This document shows positions 54,478-63,539 of a stretch of DNA of 64,000 nucleotides, one piece after another; position 1 is the first letter of the stretch; every line of letters starts with the position of its first letter. This DNA comes from Halomonas sp. DQ26W. GTDB lineage: Bacteria; Pseudomonadota; Gammaproteobacteria; Pseudomonadales; Halomonadaceae. A program made the translations under genes and the position numbers. The notes beneath the pieces were generated by a model that worked only from the letters and a program-made list of their open reading frames with translations, did no database searches and was not told the origin of the DNA. The stretch covers positions 1 to 64,000 of the forward strand of contig NZ_QPKI01000006.1 of assembly GCF_003339685.1 (NCBI RefSeq). Reading direction: 5' to 3'.

Positions 54478-55944
54478 TCAGAGCCCAAGCAGACGGTCGA
54501 TGGGGGTCATGTCCAGGTGCGTTTCCAGGCAGTCCGCCAGCCGGTCCAGTTCGCTCTGGCGATGGGCCTGGTAATCCACCGCAGAACCCTGGGAATCTAA
54601 CCCGCAGCGAGCCAGCAGTGCCGCGCACGCTTCGGGGCGGTCGAACAGGCCGTGCAGATAGGTACCCATGACCTGGCCATCCGCGCTGACGGCACCGTCG
54701 GGTATCCCCTCCAGCTCGCACAAGGCCCGCTGCAAGGCAGGACCCTCGCTCACGCCGTTATGGATCTCGTAGCCGCTTATCGGCACATCCTCGCCAAGCA
54801 AGCGCCCACTCACGTTACGCAACTGCTTGCCCGTGACCATGCGCGTCTCGACGTCGAGCAGGCCTAGCCCTGGCGTCGACCCGGCAGACCCCTCCAGACC
54901 GCCAGGGTCGTGCACCGCGCGGCCCAGCATCTGAAAGCCGCCGCAGATGCCGAGCAGCCTGCCTCCGTAGCGCAGATGACGCTTGATCGCCGCCTCCCAG
55001 CCTTGGGCACGCAGCCAGGCGAGGTCGCTACGGGTGCTCTTGCTGCCGGGCAGGATAATCAGGTCAGCCGGCGGGGTTGCCTGGCCTGGCCCCACCTGAT
55101 TCGGCCCAATAAAGCTGAGCTCGACGCCGGGGTGCAAGCGCAGCGGGTCGAAGTCGTTGTGGTTGCTGATGCGCGGCAGCGCCGGCACCACCACCTTGAG
55201 CGTGGTCCCCTGCCCAACTCGGCCGCTGCGGCCGATGCTGTCCTCGGCGTCGAGCAAGAGCCCCTGCAGGTAGGGCAGTGTGCCCAGGACCGGCTTGTCG
55301 GTGCGTTCGGAAAGCCACTCGAGGCCCGGCTCGAGCAGGGCGATATCGCCACGAAAGCGGTTGACGATAAAGCCCTTGGTGCGTGCACGTTCGCCCTCGC
55401 TGAGCAGCTCCAGGGTGCCCACCAGTTGGGCGAATACCCCACCGCGGTCGATGTCGCCCACCAGCAGCACGGGGCAATCCACCATCTCGGCGAAGCCCAT
55501 GTTGGCGATATCGTTGGCCCGCAGGTTGATCTCCGCCGGGCTGCCCGCCCCCTCGGCAATGATCACGTCGTATCGAGATGAGAGAGACCGCCAGGCCGCC
55601 AGCACGCTTTCGCGTGCTGTACGCTTGTAGGCGTGATAATCCAGCGCGTCCATGTGGCCGTGCACCCGCCCGCGCAGGATCACCTGGGCACCGCGCTCGC
55701 TCTCGGGCTTCAGCAGCACCGGGTTCATGTCGCTGTGGGGCTCGACGCCTGCCGCCAGCGCTTGAAGCGCCGTAGAGCGGCCGATTTCACCGCCATCCAC
55801 CGTCACCGCGCTGTTGAGTGCCATGTTCTGAGGCTTGAACGGCGCCACCGAGACCCCGCGCCGCGCCAGCATCCGACAAAGCCCCGCAACCACCGTGCTC
55901 TTGCCAGCGTCCGAGGTGGTGCCCTGGATCATCAATGTCGCCAT
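54478..55944 (-). CDS. cobQ: Cobyric acid synthase
   Basis: 488 aa. Amidates adenosyl-cobyrinic diamide at b, d, e and g. P-loop-like [16 protein letters not shown], then [10 protein letters not shown]-type segment ([10 protein letters not shown]), and C-terminal class I glutaminase with Cys in [12 protein letters not shown] and His in GTYLHGLFD. Last gene of the minus-strand B12 unit, separated from cobO by a repeat. Confidence 0.96.
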   Translation of the reverse strand: MATLMIQGTTSDAGKSTVVAGLCRMLARRGVSVAPFKPQNMALNSAVTVDGGEIGRSTALQALAAGVEPHSDMNPVLLKPESERGAQVILRGRVHGHMDALDYHAYKRTARESVLAAWRSLSSRYDVIIAEGAGSPAEINLRANDIANMGFAEMVDCPVLLVGDIDRGGVFAQLVGTLELLSEGERARTKGFIVNRFRGDIALLEPGLEWLSERTDKPVLGTLPYLQGLLLDAEDSIGRSGRVGQGTTLKVVVPALPRISNHNDFDPLRLHPGVELSFIGPNQVGPGQATPPADLIILPGSKSTRSDLAWLRAQGWEAAIKRHLRYGGRLLGICGGFQMLGRAVHDPGGLEGSAGSTPGLGLLDVETRMVTGKQLRNVSGRLLGEDVPISGYEIHNGVSEGPALQRALCELEGIPDGAVSADGQVMGTYLHGLFDRPEACAALLARCGLDSQGSAVDYQAHRQSELDRLADCLETHLDMTPIDRLLGL

Positions 55945-55996
55945 GGGTTGCTCTCTATTCAGGACTCCATCGCTTGCGGTGGCGACGTGACCATCA

Positions 55997-56103
55997 CGAT
56001 CCGGAGTGCGCCAGGGCAGGCACTTCGCGAAGACGCTGTGAACCCATCCTTGGGCGCTACATTTGCCATCCCTGGCAAATGACCTTCGCTACGACCTGCC
56101 CAG
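55997..56103. repeat. REP-like palindromic element between cobO and cobQ
   Basis: Same core as at 38195-38285 (CGCTGTGAACCC, TTGGGCGCTAC, GCCATCCCTG), with arms GGGCAGG..GAAG / CTTC..CCTGCCC. Occupies most of the 207-bp gap. Confidence 0.65.
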
Positions 56104-56151
56104 TCGCCCATCGAAGGCAGCGGTTGGAAATCGGCTCTCAATCAGGATTTG

Positions 56152-56763
56152 CTACAGCTCTATGCCTTTCTGCGCCTTGATCCCCTGCTCCTTGAAGGCG
56201 TGCTTGACCACTTTCATTTCCGTCACGGTATCAGCCAGTTCGATGAGCTGCTCGGGGGCGTAGCGGCCGGTGACCACGGCGTGCTGCATTTCCGGCCGAG
56301 CCTGCAGATCATCGAGCACGCGATCGAGATCGAGGTATTCGTAGCGCAGGGCGATATTGAGCTCATCGAGCAGCACCAGATCGAAGCTGGTATCGGTGAG
56401 CATGCCGCGGGCCACCCCCCAGGCAGCTTCTGCAGCCTGAATATCGCGCTCGCGGTCCTGGGTATCCCAGGTAAAGCCTTCGCCCATCACGTGGTACTCG
56501 ACGCCGGGCTGGCGGCGAAAGAAGGCCTCCTCGCCGGTTTCTCGCCGCCCCTTGATGAATTGCACCACGCCCACCTTCATATCGTGTCCAAGCGCGCGTG
56601 CCAGCATGCCGAAACCGGAGCTGCTCTTGCCCTTTCCCGGGCCGGTGAGCACCAGCAGCAGCCCCTGCTCCTTCTGGGCACTGGCGATGCGCTCGTGCAT
56701 GATCTTCTGCTTGGCGGCCATGCGCTGGGCGTGGCGCTGGGGCTCCTTGGCGCTGTCTCGCAT
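56152..56763 (-). CDS. cobO: Corrinoid adenosyltransferase (CobO/BtuR type)
   Basis: 203 aa. Adds the 5'-deoxyadenosyl group to cob(I)alamin and corrinoids. ATP-binding GPGKGKSSSGFGMLARALG, VGVVQFIKG, and DLVLLDELNIALRYEYL are CobA/CobO signatures. ATG 56763 is 4 bases after the cobB stop. Confidence 0.95.
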   Translation of the reverse strand: MRDSAKEPQRHAQRMAAKQKIMHERIASAQKEQGLLLVLTGPGKGKSSSGFGMLARALGHDMKVGVVQFIKGRRETGEEAFFRRQPGVEYHVMGEGFTWDTQDRERDIQAAEAAWGVARGMLTDTSFDLVLLDELNIALRYEYLDLDRVLDDLQARPEMQHAVVTGRYAPEQLIELADTVTEMKVVKHAFKEQGIKAQKGIEL

Positions 56764-56767
56764 GGGG

Positions 56768-58093
56768 TCACTCCTTGGTGAAACGCAGCGGCTCGCCGCG
56801 GAAGATGGCGGCGGTGAGCGCCGGGGCCGAGGGGAAGTAGCCGTGGAAGTAGCTGGCCACCAGCCTGCCCTGGACGTAGACCGGCTCGGCAGGGCTGCCG
56901 GCCAGGCGTCGGGCGTGGGCAGCCGGCTCGCGAGGTGTTTCCAGCACCGAGTGGTGGTAGGTGTGGCCACGCAGCTCCCCGTCTTCGGTCGCCAGGCTCT
57001 GCAGCCCCAGCGCACTGAGCTTGCCGGCCATGCGCGCCGTGCCGGGCATCAGCCCCAGCATGGCGTGCTTACGACCATCGCCATCCACCAGGGTTTCCAT
57101 GCACGCCATCAGACCGCCACACTCGGCAAGGATCGGCTTGCCGGCGCTGTGATGCGCGCGAATCTCGGCAAGCATCAGGGCATTGCCGGCGAACGTCTGC
57201 CCATGCAGTTCCGGGTAGCCGCCGGGCAGCCACAGGGCGTCGCACTTGGGCAGCCCGGTTTCCGTCAGCGGCGAAAAGAAATGCAGCTCGGCGCCCATCT
57301 GAGTCAGCAGGTCGAGGTTGGCGCGATAGAGGAAGGCGAAGGCATCGTCTCGCGCCACGGCGATGCGTACACCTTCGAGTAGGCGTGGCGGTGGCTCGGG
57401 TGCCTCGGCTTCAAGCGTCACCCTAACCGGCAGGCGGTCGAGGCCCGCCTCCTTGAGCACCTCGGCGGCAGCATCAAGCTGAGCATCGAGGCCAGTGAGT
57501 TCACCGGCTTGAACCAGGCCCAGGTGGCGATCGGGAATGGCCATCGCTTCGTGGCGCGGAATGGCACCGAGCAGGGAAAGCCCCGTCGGCATGCTCTCCG
57601 CCAGCAGCCTACCATGGCCGGTGCTGCCGACACGGTTGGCGATGACTTCGTGAATGGCGAGGTCGGGATGGTAGTTGGCCAGCCCCTGGGCCACCGCGCC
57701 GAAGGTCTGGGCCATGCCCCAGGCATCGATCACCGGCAGCGCCGGCAGCCCGGCCAATATAGCCAGGTCGGCGCTGGACGGGTCGCCGTCGAACAGACCC
57801 ATGGAGCCTTCGACCAGGATCAGGTCTGCGTCACGCGCTGCCTCGGCCAGGCGCCAGCGGCACTCTGCCTCGCCGGTCATCCATGGGTGCAGCTGGTAAA
57901 CAGGCTGGCCCGAAGCCACCTCCTGCACCATGGGGTCGAGGTAGTCGGGGCCGTGCTTGAACACCCTGACCTTGCGGCCGGCATTGCGGTGCAGCCGAGC
58001 CAGCGCGGCAGTGACCATGGACTTGCCCTGGCCGGAGCCGGGGGCGGTAATCAGCGCGGCATGGGCCTCGCCGCGAATTGTTGCGTCAGTCAT
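56768..58093 (-). CDS. cobB: Cobyrinic acid a,c-diamide synthase
   Basis: 441 aa. N-terminal ATP domain (ITAPGSGQGKSMVTAALAR; FKHGPDYLDPMV; EGSMGLFDG) and C-terminal glutaminase (LWLPGGYPELHG; ILAECGGLMACME). Glutamine-dependent amidation of side chains a and c. The name CbiA applies in anaerobic-pathway species. Confidence 0.95.
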   Translation of the reverse strand: MTDATIRGEAHAALITAPGSGQGKSMVTAALARLHRNAGRKVRVFKHGPDYLDPMVQEVASGQPVYQLHPWMTGEAECRWRLAEAARDADLILVEGSMGLFDGDPSSADLAILAGLPALPVIDAWGMAQTFGAVAQGLANYHPDLAIHEVIANRVGSTGHGRLLAESMPTGLSLLGAIPRHEAMAIPDRHLGLVQAGELTGLDAQLDAAAEVLKEAGLDRLPVRVTLEAEAPEPPPRLLEGVRIAVARDDAFAFLYRANLDLLTQMGAELHFFSPLTETGLPKCDALWLPGGYPELHGQTFAGNALMLAEIRAHHSAGKPILAECGGLMACMETLVDGDGRKHAMLGLMPGTARMAGKLSALGLQSLATEDGELRGHTYHHSVLETPREPAAHARRLAGSPAEPVYVQGRLVASYFHGYFPSAPALTAAIFRGEPLRFTKE

Positions 58094-58094
58094 A

Positions 58095-58862
58095 TCACCT
58101 CACGGGTACGAAAACGGGGGCACCGTCGATCTCGGCAGTGGCCAGGCGCTGGCCATAGAGCCGCTCCAGGGCGGCGGGTACCAGCATAGTTTCAGCCGGC
58201 CCCCAGCATGCCTCGCCGTCGGGATAGAGCAGCAGCAGGTGATCGCACCAGCGCGCTGCCAAGTTGAGGTCGTGCAGGCACATCATCACCGCCCGGCCCT
58301 CGGCGGCCTGCTCTGCGAGCAGCGCCATCACCGCGGTCTGATGGTGCAGGTCGAGATGGTTGGTGGGCTCGTCGGCGAGCCAGATCCGCGGCGCCTGGGT
58401 CAGCACCGTGGCGATGGCCAGCCGCTGTCGCTCGCCTCCGGAGAGCGTACTCACCAGGCGCTCGGCCAGGTGGTCGACATCGAGGCGCTCGAGTGCCGCC
58501 TCGGCCAGGCGCAGGTCCTCGCCGCCCTCCATCTGCCACGCTGAAAGCCAGGGGTGGCGGCCGATCAGCGCAGTCTCGCGCACCGTGGCAGGAAAGCCGT
58601 CGTGGCGCTCCTGGAACACCAGACCCAGCGTACGCGCCACCTGCCGACGACCAAGCGCTGCCAGTGAACGACCGTCGATAAGCACCTGGCCACTACGAGA
58701 TGGGCGCAGTCCGGCCAGGGTGTGCAGCAGGGTAGTCTTTCCGGCACCGTTGGGGCCGAGTACACCCCATACTTGCCCCGGCTCGACGCTGAGCGATAGC
58801 GGGCGGCCATCTTGGCGCCCCGGCACGTCGACAACCAGCTCGCTCGTCTCGAGGCGGTTCAT
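58095..58862 (-). CDS. btuD: Cobalamin-type ABC transporter ATPase
   Basis: 255 aa. Walker A LGPNGAGKTTLLHTLAG, signature LSGGERQRLAIA, Walker B IWLADEPTNHLDL. ATG 58862 overlaps the permease stop (TGATG). Riboswitch-led unit with btuB, btuF and btuC supports corrinoid import. Confidence 0.92.
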   Translation of the reverse strand: MNRLETSELVVDVPGRQDGRPLSLSVEPGQVWGVLGPNGAGKTTLLHTLAGLRPSRSGQVLIDGRSLAALGRRQVARTLGLVFQERHDGFPATVRETALIGRHPWLSAWQMEGGEDLRLAEAALERLDVDHLAERLVSTLSGGERQRLAIATVLTQAPRIWLADEPTNHLDLHHQTAVMALLAEQAAEGRAVMMCLHDLNLAARWCDHLLLLYPDGEACWGPAETMLVPAALERLYGQRLATAEIDGAPVFVPVR

Positions 58863-59845
58863 CAGCGGCTCCGGTAGAGCAGGTAGAGGAAAGTGGGCAC
58901 GCCGAGCAGCGCGGTGATGACCCCTACCGGCAGCTGCTCCGGGGCGATCAGGGTGCGCGCCAGGGTATCGGCCAGTACCAGCAACGTCCCCCCCGCCAGC
59001 GCGCAGGCCGGCAGGATCAGGCGCTGATCGTTGCCCAGCAGCAGGCGCAGCATGTGCGGCACCACCAGGCCGACGAAGCCGATGCTGCCGGCGGTGGTCA
59101 CCGCCATGGCGGTGAGCGCGCTGGCGGTGAGGTAAATCGTCCACTCAAGCGGTCGCACGTTGACCCCAAGTGCCGCCGCCTGCAGTGGACCTCGGGCCAT
59201 CACGTTGAGGCTGCGACCCAGCGGCATCAGCAACAGGCAGATGAGCAGCAGCAGTGCCAGCGGCGGCCAGGGCGTGCGCGAATAGGAGAGATCGCCCATC
59301 AGCCAGTAAAGCATGCCGGGCAAACGCTCAGCGGGGCTTAGCGCCAACATCAGGGTAATCACCGCACCCCAGCCGGCGGCAACCACCACACCGGTGAGCA
59401 GCAGCCGAGAGGGTGTCCAGCTGCCGGTGCCGTGGGCCAGTCCAAAAACAAGCAGCGTGGAGAGAAAGGCCCCGGCGAAGGCCGAGCCGGTGATCACCGC
59501 CCCGCCCAATCCCGCCAACATCGCCGCCAGCGCGCCCACCGAGGCGCCACCGGAAAGCCCCAGCACATAGGGGTCGGCCAGCGGATTGCGCAGCAGTACC
59601 TGCATGAGCGCACCGGCCACGGCGAGCAGGCCACCCACGGCAAAGGCCGCCAGTGAACGCGGAACGCGCAGCTCGAGTATCAGCGTACGCGCCAATGGAC
59701 TACCCTCACCGCGCACCACCGCCCACACGTCCGCAAGCGACAGCGCGGCGCTGCCCTGGGTGACCGAGAACAACAGCGCCGCCAGTCCCAGCAGGGCGAG
59801 AGTGGCCAGCGGTGGCCACAACGAGCGACGCGCTCCCGGCGCCAT
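58862..59845 (-). CDS. btuC: FecCD/BtuC-family ABC permease
   Basis: 327 aa from ATG 59845 (a GTG at 59869 would add 8 residues and overlap btuF by 20 bases). About ten membrane spans; family motifs LRVPRSLAAFAVGGLLAVAG, NPLADPYVLGLSGGASVGA and GSIGFVGLVVPHMLRLLLG. Inner-membrane channel for vitamin B12 from BtuF. Confidence 0.92.
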   Translation of the reverse strand: MAPGARRSLWPPLATLALLGLAALLFSVTQGSAALSLADVWAVVRGEGSPLARTLILELRVPRSLAAFAVGGLLAVAGALMQVLLRNPLADPYVLGLSGGASVGALAAMLAGLGGAVITGSAFAGAFLSTLLVFGLAHGTGSWTPSRLLLTGVVVAAGWGAVITLMLALSPAERLPGMLYWLMGDLSYSRTPWPPLALLLLICLLLMPLGRSLNVMARGPLQAAALGVNVRPLEWTIYLTASALTAMAVTTAGSIGFVGLVVPHMLRLLLGNDQRLILPACALAGGTLLVLADTLARTLIAPEQLPVGVITALLGVPTFLYLLYRSR

Positions 59846-59849
59846 CGCC

Positions 59850-60785
59850 TCAGCGCTTGTCGCGGGCACGGTCGAGCTTCTCGCAGAACAGGCGGCTGCC
59901 CTCGAGCAGCCGGGGTGTGGGGCGCTGGATCAGCGAGGGCGGCACGAAGAAGAGATTGTCCCGTTCCACTGCCGTCAGGCTCGGATACTGCTCCCAGTGG
60001 GTCAGCCAGTCGCGGTTTTCCTCGCCCATGCCGCCGGCCAGGATTGCCTCGGGGTCAGCGGCAAGCACCGATTCGTCGTCGATGCGCGGTACCAGTCGCG
60101 ACAGCTCGCCGAAGACGTTGACGCCCCCGCACAGGGTCAGCACCTTGCCGATCAAATGTTCGTCGTTGATGGTCATCAGCGGCTCGTCCCAGACCTGGTA
60201 GAACACCGGCACCGGCTCGGCATCTGCGTAGCGCTTGGTAAGCTCGGCCATGCCATCGCGGAACTCGGCAGCCACGTACTCGCCCGCTTCACGGGTGTCG
60301 GCAAGCAGCGCCAGCCGCTCGATGGCGCTGGATACCCCCTCGAAGTCCCGCGGCTCGATATAGAACACCGGCATGCCCAGCGCCTCGATGGTCTCGAGCT
60401 GCTCGGGCGGGTTGCCGGTCGCCCAGCCAATCACCAGGTCCGGATTCAGTGTCACCAGGGCTTCCAGATCCATACGGGTGTGGCTACCCACCGACTGCAC
60501 CTCTTGCGCCTCGGGCGGGTAGTCGCTGTAGGCCACCACCGCGACCACCTTCTCCCCCGCCCCGGCGGCGTAGACCAGCTCGGTGGCGCCGGGTGAAAGC
60601 GCGGCGATGCGGGTGGCCGGCGATTCCAGGCACACCTCGCGTGAACGGTCATCGCTGGCGCACAGCGAATCGGCTCGCGCCTCGCCGACGCCCAGCCCGA
60701 ACAGGGCCAGGATCAGCAAGGCGCTGGAAATTGCAGCGGGGCCAGAGGCCCCGCTGAACCGGCCGCTATTGGCCAAAGTGAACAC
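59850..60785 (-). CDS. btuF: Cobalamin-binding periplasmic protein
   Basis: About 311 aa. Signal segment (AISSALLILALFGLGVGEARA) and class III substrate-binding fold (AALSPGATELVYAAGAGEKV; DLVIGWATGNPPEQLE; YIEPRDFEGV). The start is uncertain: GTG 60785 fits the signal peptide and slightly overlaps the btuB end; no strong ribosome site was found. Confidence 0.85.
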   Translation of the reverse strand: MFTLANSGRFSGASGPAAISSALLILALFGLGVGEARADSLCASDDRSREVCLESPATRIAALSPGATELVYAAGAGEKVVAVVAYSDYPPEAQEVQSVGSHTRMDLEALVTLNPDLVIGWATGNPPEQLETIEALGMPVFYIEPRDFEGVSSAIERLALLADTREAGEYVAAEFRDGMAELTKRYADAEPVPVFYQVWDEPLMTINDEHLIGKVLTLCGGVNVFGELSRLVPRIDDESVLAADPEAILAGGMGEENRDWLTHWEQYPSLTAVERDNLFFVPPSLIQRPTPRLLEGSRLFCEKLDRARDKR

Positions 60786-62616
60786 TGAGGAAGGCCGCAC
60801 GGCCGGTGTTAATATAGTCGAACGGTGTAGACTCGAACGTAACAAAATCAAAATCAGAGCCCATTGCGGTAACAACTTCCTTGTCAAACACATTATCTAT
60901 CGTCATCCGGGCTGACCACATTGGCGCGAAGTTCCAGCCAGCGCGCAAATTAACTTGCCCGTAACCAGCTATGCGTTGTTCGTTAGCGGCATCGTTATAG
61001 CGATTGTTTTGGGCGATCCAGGAACCACCCAGCATCCAGTCGCCCATTTCGCGGTCGGCATCGAGGCGAAAGCTCTTGGTGGCAAGGCGCCTGATGCGCT
61101 TCCCCTCATTGATCCCACTTCGATTCTCCGGATCGGTATAGGTCAAGGCCGCCGCCAGGATCCAATCGTCGATCTCGGCACCACTCGACAGCTCGATACC
61201 GCGGATACGTGCCTCATCGACATTCTCAGGTGGCCAGCCCGCAATCAGATTATCAACATTAGTTTGATATAACGCTGCATCCCAGAACCAAGCTGAATAT
61301 TGGCCTCGTACACCAACCTCGAGCGTCTCGGAGGTCTCTGCGCTCAGGTCAGGATTGCCGTCCCCAGGCCAATACAGTTCATTAAACGTCGGCGCCCTGA
61401 AAGCGGTGCCATAGCTGGTACGCAAGGTGTGGTAAGCGTCCATGTCAAAACCAAACGCCAAGCTCCCCGTTGTCTCCTCGCCAAAGGCTTGGTTGTCATC
61501 GTGGCGAAGCGCTGCTTGAACGGAGAATGGCGAAAAATCGAAGAGGACTTGGGCAAAGACCGCAGTATTGTCTCGCCTAGTTTCGTCATAGGGAGTGGTG
61601 CTGGTGACGCGATCTTCACTGTACTCAGCTCCGGCCACTAGCTCATGCAAGCCGAAACCAAGGGTATTTTCCCAGCGCGTCGATTGGGTCCGGGTATCGA
61701 TGATGGAGCTGAGCGTTCTGTCCTGATCGAAATTGTCGCTCTCATCCCGAGATTCGCTCAGAGTCAGTCGGCTACGCCAGGCCTCCGTGACTTGAATCTC
61801 ACCGTAGATACCGGCAACCTGCTGGACAAAGTCGGTCTCGCCATTGTCAAACTCGGTATTCCCCTTTGCCCGCAGCGCCAACATGCCTATTTCAGCACCA
61901 CCATCAAATGTATGGGCAAGACGCACCAGGCCAGTCGTATTGTCATACCCTTTATCTTCACCACCGCGGCGAATCGGGGCGCCATCGGTAGAGAAATGAC
62001 TACCGGCAAAGCTGTAGCGGGTGCCGCCGCTGCTGCCGGAGAGCCCGGCGCTGTAGCGCTGGGTATTGAATGAGCCGCCGCCCACAGAAATGCGTGGATG
62101 CGGGCCACCCTCCTGCGCCCCATGGGTAAAGAGCTGCACCACCCCACCTACCGCGTCGGCACCGTACAGACTGCCCTTAGGGCCGCGTACGATCTCGGCA
62201 CGCTCAAACATGCGCGGATCAAGGTATTGCCAGGAGCTCTCCCCTAGAGTGGCGGACTGGAGGCGAATGCCGTCTATCAGTAACTGGCTCTGCTTATTAT
62301 TGCCGCCACGAATGCTAAGTGTTGTCTGCTTGCCTAAAGAACCGGTGGACGAAACATCTACCCCGGGCTGGCCCCGGAAAAGGTCCGTCAACTCCACGGG
62401 ATCCTGACGGCGCAGGGTGGCCTCGTCGAGCAGGGTAACGGAGGATAGCGTTTCATCGGCGGTACGCGGCGCCAAGGTGGCGGTGACCACCATGGGATTG
62501 AGTGAAACGGTGTCGGCAGTCTCTGTAGACGCAACCTGGGCCTGAACGGCCAGAGGAAGCGCTGCCAGGCCGAAAGCGGCCAGGCCCTGCGCAGCCAGTT
62601 GATGTTTGATTTTCAT
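60766..62616 (-). CDS. btuB: TonB-dependent outer-membrane cobalamin receptor
   Basis: 616 aa. Signal peptide to AQA; TonB-box-like stretch near NPMVVTAT; plug domain (QPGVDVSSTGSLGKQTTLSI; ERAEIVRGPKGSLYGADAVG) and a 22-strand-type barrel. BtuB-like in length and context, under a cobalamin riboswitch. ATG 62616 begins MKIKHQLAAQG. Confidence 0.9.
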   Translation of the reverse strand: MKIKHQLAAQGLAAFGLAALPLAVQAQVASTETADTVSLNPMVVTATLAPRTADETLSSVTLLDEATLRRQDPVELTDLFRGQPGVDVSSTGSLGKQTTLSIRGGNNKQSQLLIDGIRLQSATLGESSWQYLDPRMFERAEIVRGPKGSLYGADAVGGVVQLFTHGAQEGGPHPRISVGGGSFNTQRYSAGLSGSSGGTRYSFAGSHFSTDGAPIRRGGEDKGYDNTTGLVRLAHTFDGGAEIGMLALRAKGNTEFDNGETDFVQQVAGIYGEIQVTEAWRSRLTLSESRDESDNFDQDRTLSSIIDTRTQSTRWENTLGFGLHELVAGAEYSEDRVTSTTPYDETRRDNTAVFAQVLFDFSPFSVQAALRHDDNQAFGEETTGSLAFGFDMDAYHTLRTSYGTAFRAPTFNELYWPGDGNPDLSAETSETLEVGVRGQYSAWFWDAALYQTNVDNLIAGWPPENVDEARIRGIELSSGAEIDDWILAAALTYTDPENRSGINEGKRIRRLATKSFRLDADREMGDWMLGGSWIAQNNRYNDAANEQRIAGYGQVNLRAGWNFAPMWSARMTIDNVFDKEVVTAMGSDFDFVTFESTPFDYINTGRAAFLSVHFGQ

Positions 62617-62784
62617 TCTGATTCCCTTGCTCGCCGTGCCTACCCGCACGGTCTTCTATGCGAAGCCGGGGCAGCGTGAAGGGGTCGAGAAGGGAAGAGA
62701 GGTGAACAGCGGCTTCTGCCCTGCCTCGAAGTCGCCCACCGCAACCCGGCATGAGGGAAACACCAAACGATTTGTTCGGTGTTT

Positions 62785-62998
62785 CCAGCTCTCTCCGGCC
62801 GGTCTCCGGGCTTACGAGCGAAGCAGCGCCATAGACACGCTTCGGGGCCATCGCCTTCCCATGCCGGGGCACAGTGGCGTAATGATGGACCCACACTCGA
62901 TCACCGTTGCGGGGGCAGCGTCGGAATGCTCTTGATCCTCCAGCAAAGGAGAGAGTTCACCGACTTCCCGTTTAACCTCTTAGGGAATGGCACCAGGC
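62785..62998 (-). promoter_or_regulatory. Cobalamin riboswitch upstream of btuB
   Basis: Minus strand in order: GGTGCC (62994-62989), CTGCCCCCGCAACGGTGA core, GCCACTG...CATGGGAAGGCG, and the B12-box-like AAGCCCGGAGACCGGCC (62813-62797). This is the conserved AdoCbl aptamer layout. It lies 180 bp upstream of btuB, consistent with B12 repression of uptake. Confidence 0.93.
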
Positions 62999-63110
62999 AA
63001 CGCAGCATGCATCGCCAAGTGATCCCTTCAATGAGGCACCTGAGATTGGGCGTAAACTAGCAACACTGCAGGCCGGCGTCAACGCATCGTTGTGCTCAGG
63101 CTGATATGGA

Positions 63111-63539
63111 TCAATGGCTTAGTAATTTTGCCAAGCCGTTCCTCACATACCAGACCTGCACGCAGCGCTGTGCGGCGGTCTGGGCGAGCCAGCCGTTGAG
63201 GTCACGCAGGCGCCGCTTTTCGGCGCCGAGCGGCACAATGCCGCGACCCATCTCCAGCATGATCAGTACTGCCTCGCCGCCCTGCTCGGCTTCCCAGGAA
63301 CACAGTTTATCGAGTTCATTCGCCATGGCATGCCGCAGCCTGTCGTCGTCGGGCTCGACGACAAGCCGTTCGGCAATCCAGCGCTCCCAACCTTCCAGCA
63401 CCAGGGGTAGCGGCTCGGCAACCGAAGGCCACGCTTCGAGCCGACAGCCCGAATGGGCGGAGTGCCAACAGGTGGAGCCGAAGCGTTGTTCTACGACGCC
63501 GCGCTTGCCGGCGCAGGTACCGCCAATGAAGAGCTGCAT
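63111..63539 (-). CDS. cobU: CobU/CobP-like cobinamide kinase / guanylyltransferase, short form
   Basis: 142 aa versus about 180 usual. Degenerate P-loop start FIGGTCAGKRGVVEQRFG, and the CobU C-terminal pattern EMGRGIVPLGAEKRRLRDLN followed by GWLAQ. The middle of the usual kinase is shortened. Activates adenosylcobinamide for lower-loop attachment. Overlaps cobC by 49 bases. Confidence 0.8.
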   Translation of the reverse strand: MQLFIGGTCAGKRGVVEQRFGSTCWHSAHSGCRLEAWPSVAEPLPLVLEGWERWIAERLVVEPDDDRLRHAMANELDKLCSWEAEQGGEAVLIMLEMGRGIVPLGAEKRRLRDLNGWLAQTAAQRCVQVWYVRNGLAKLLSH

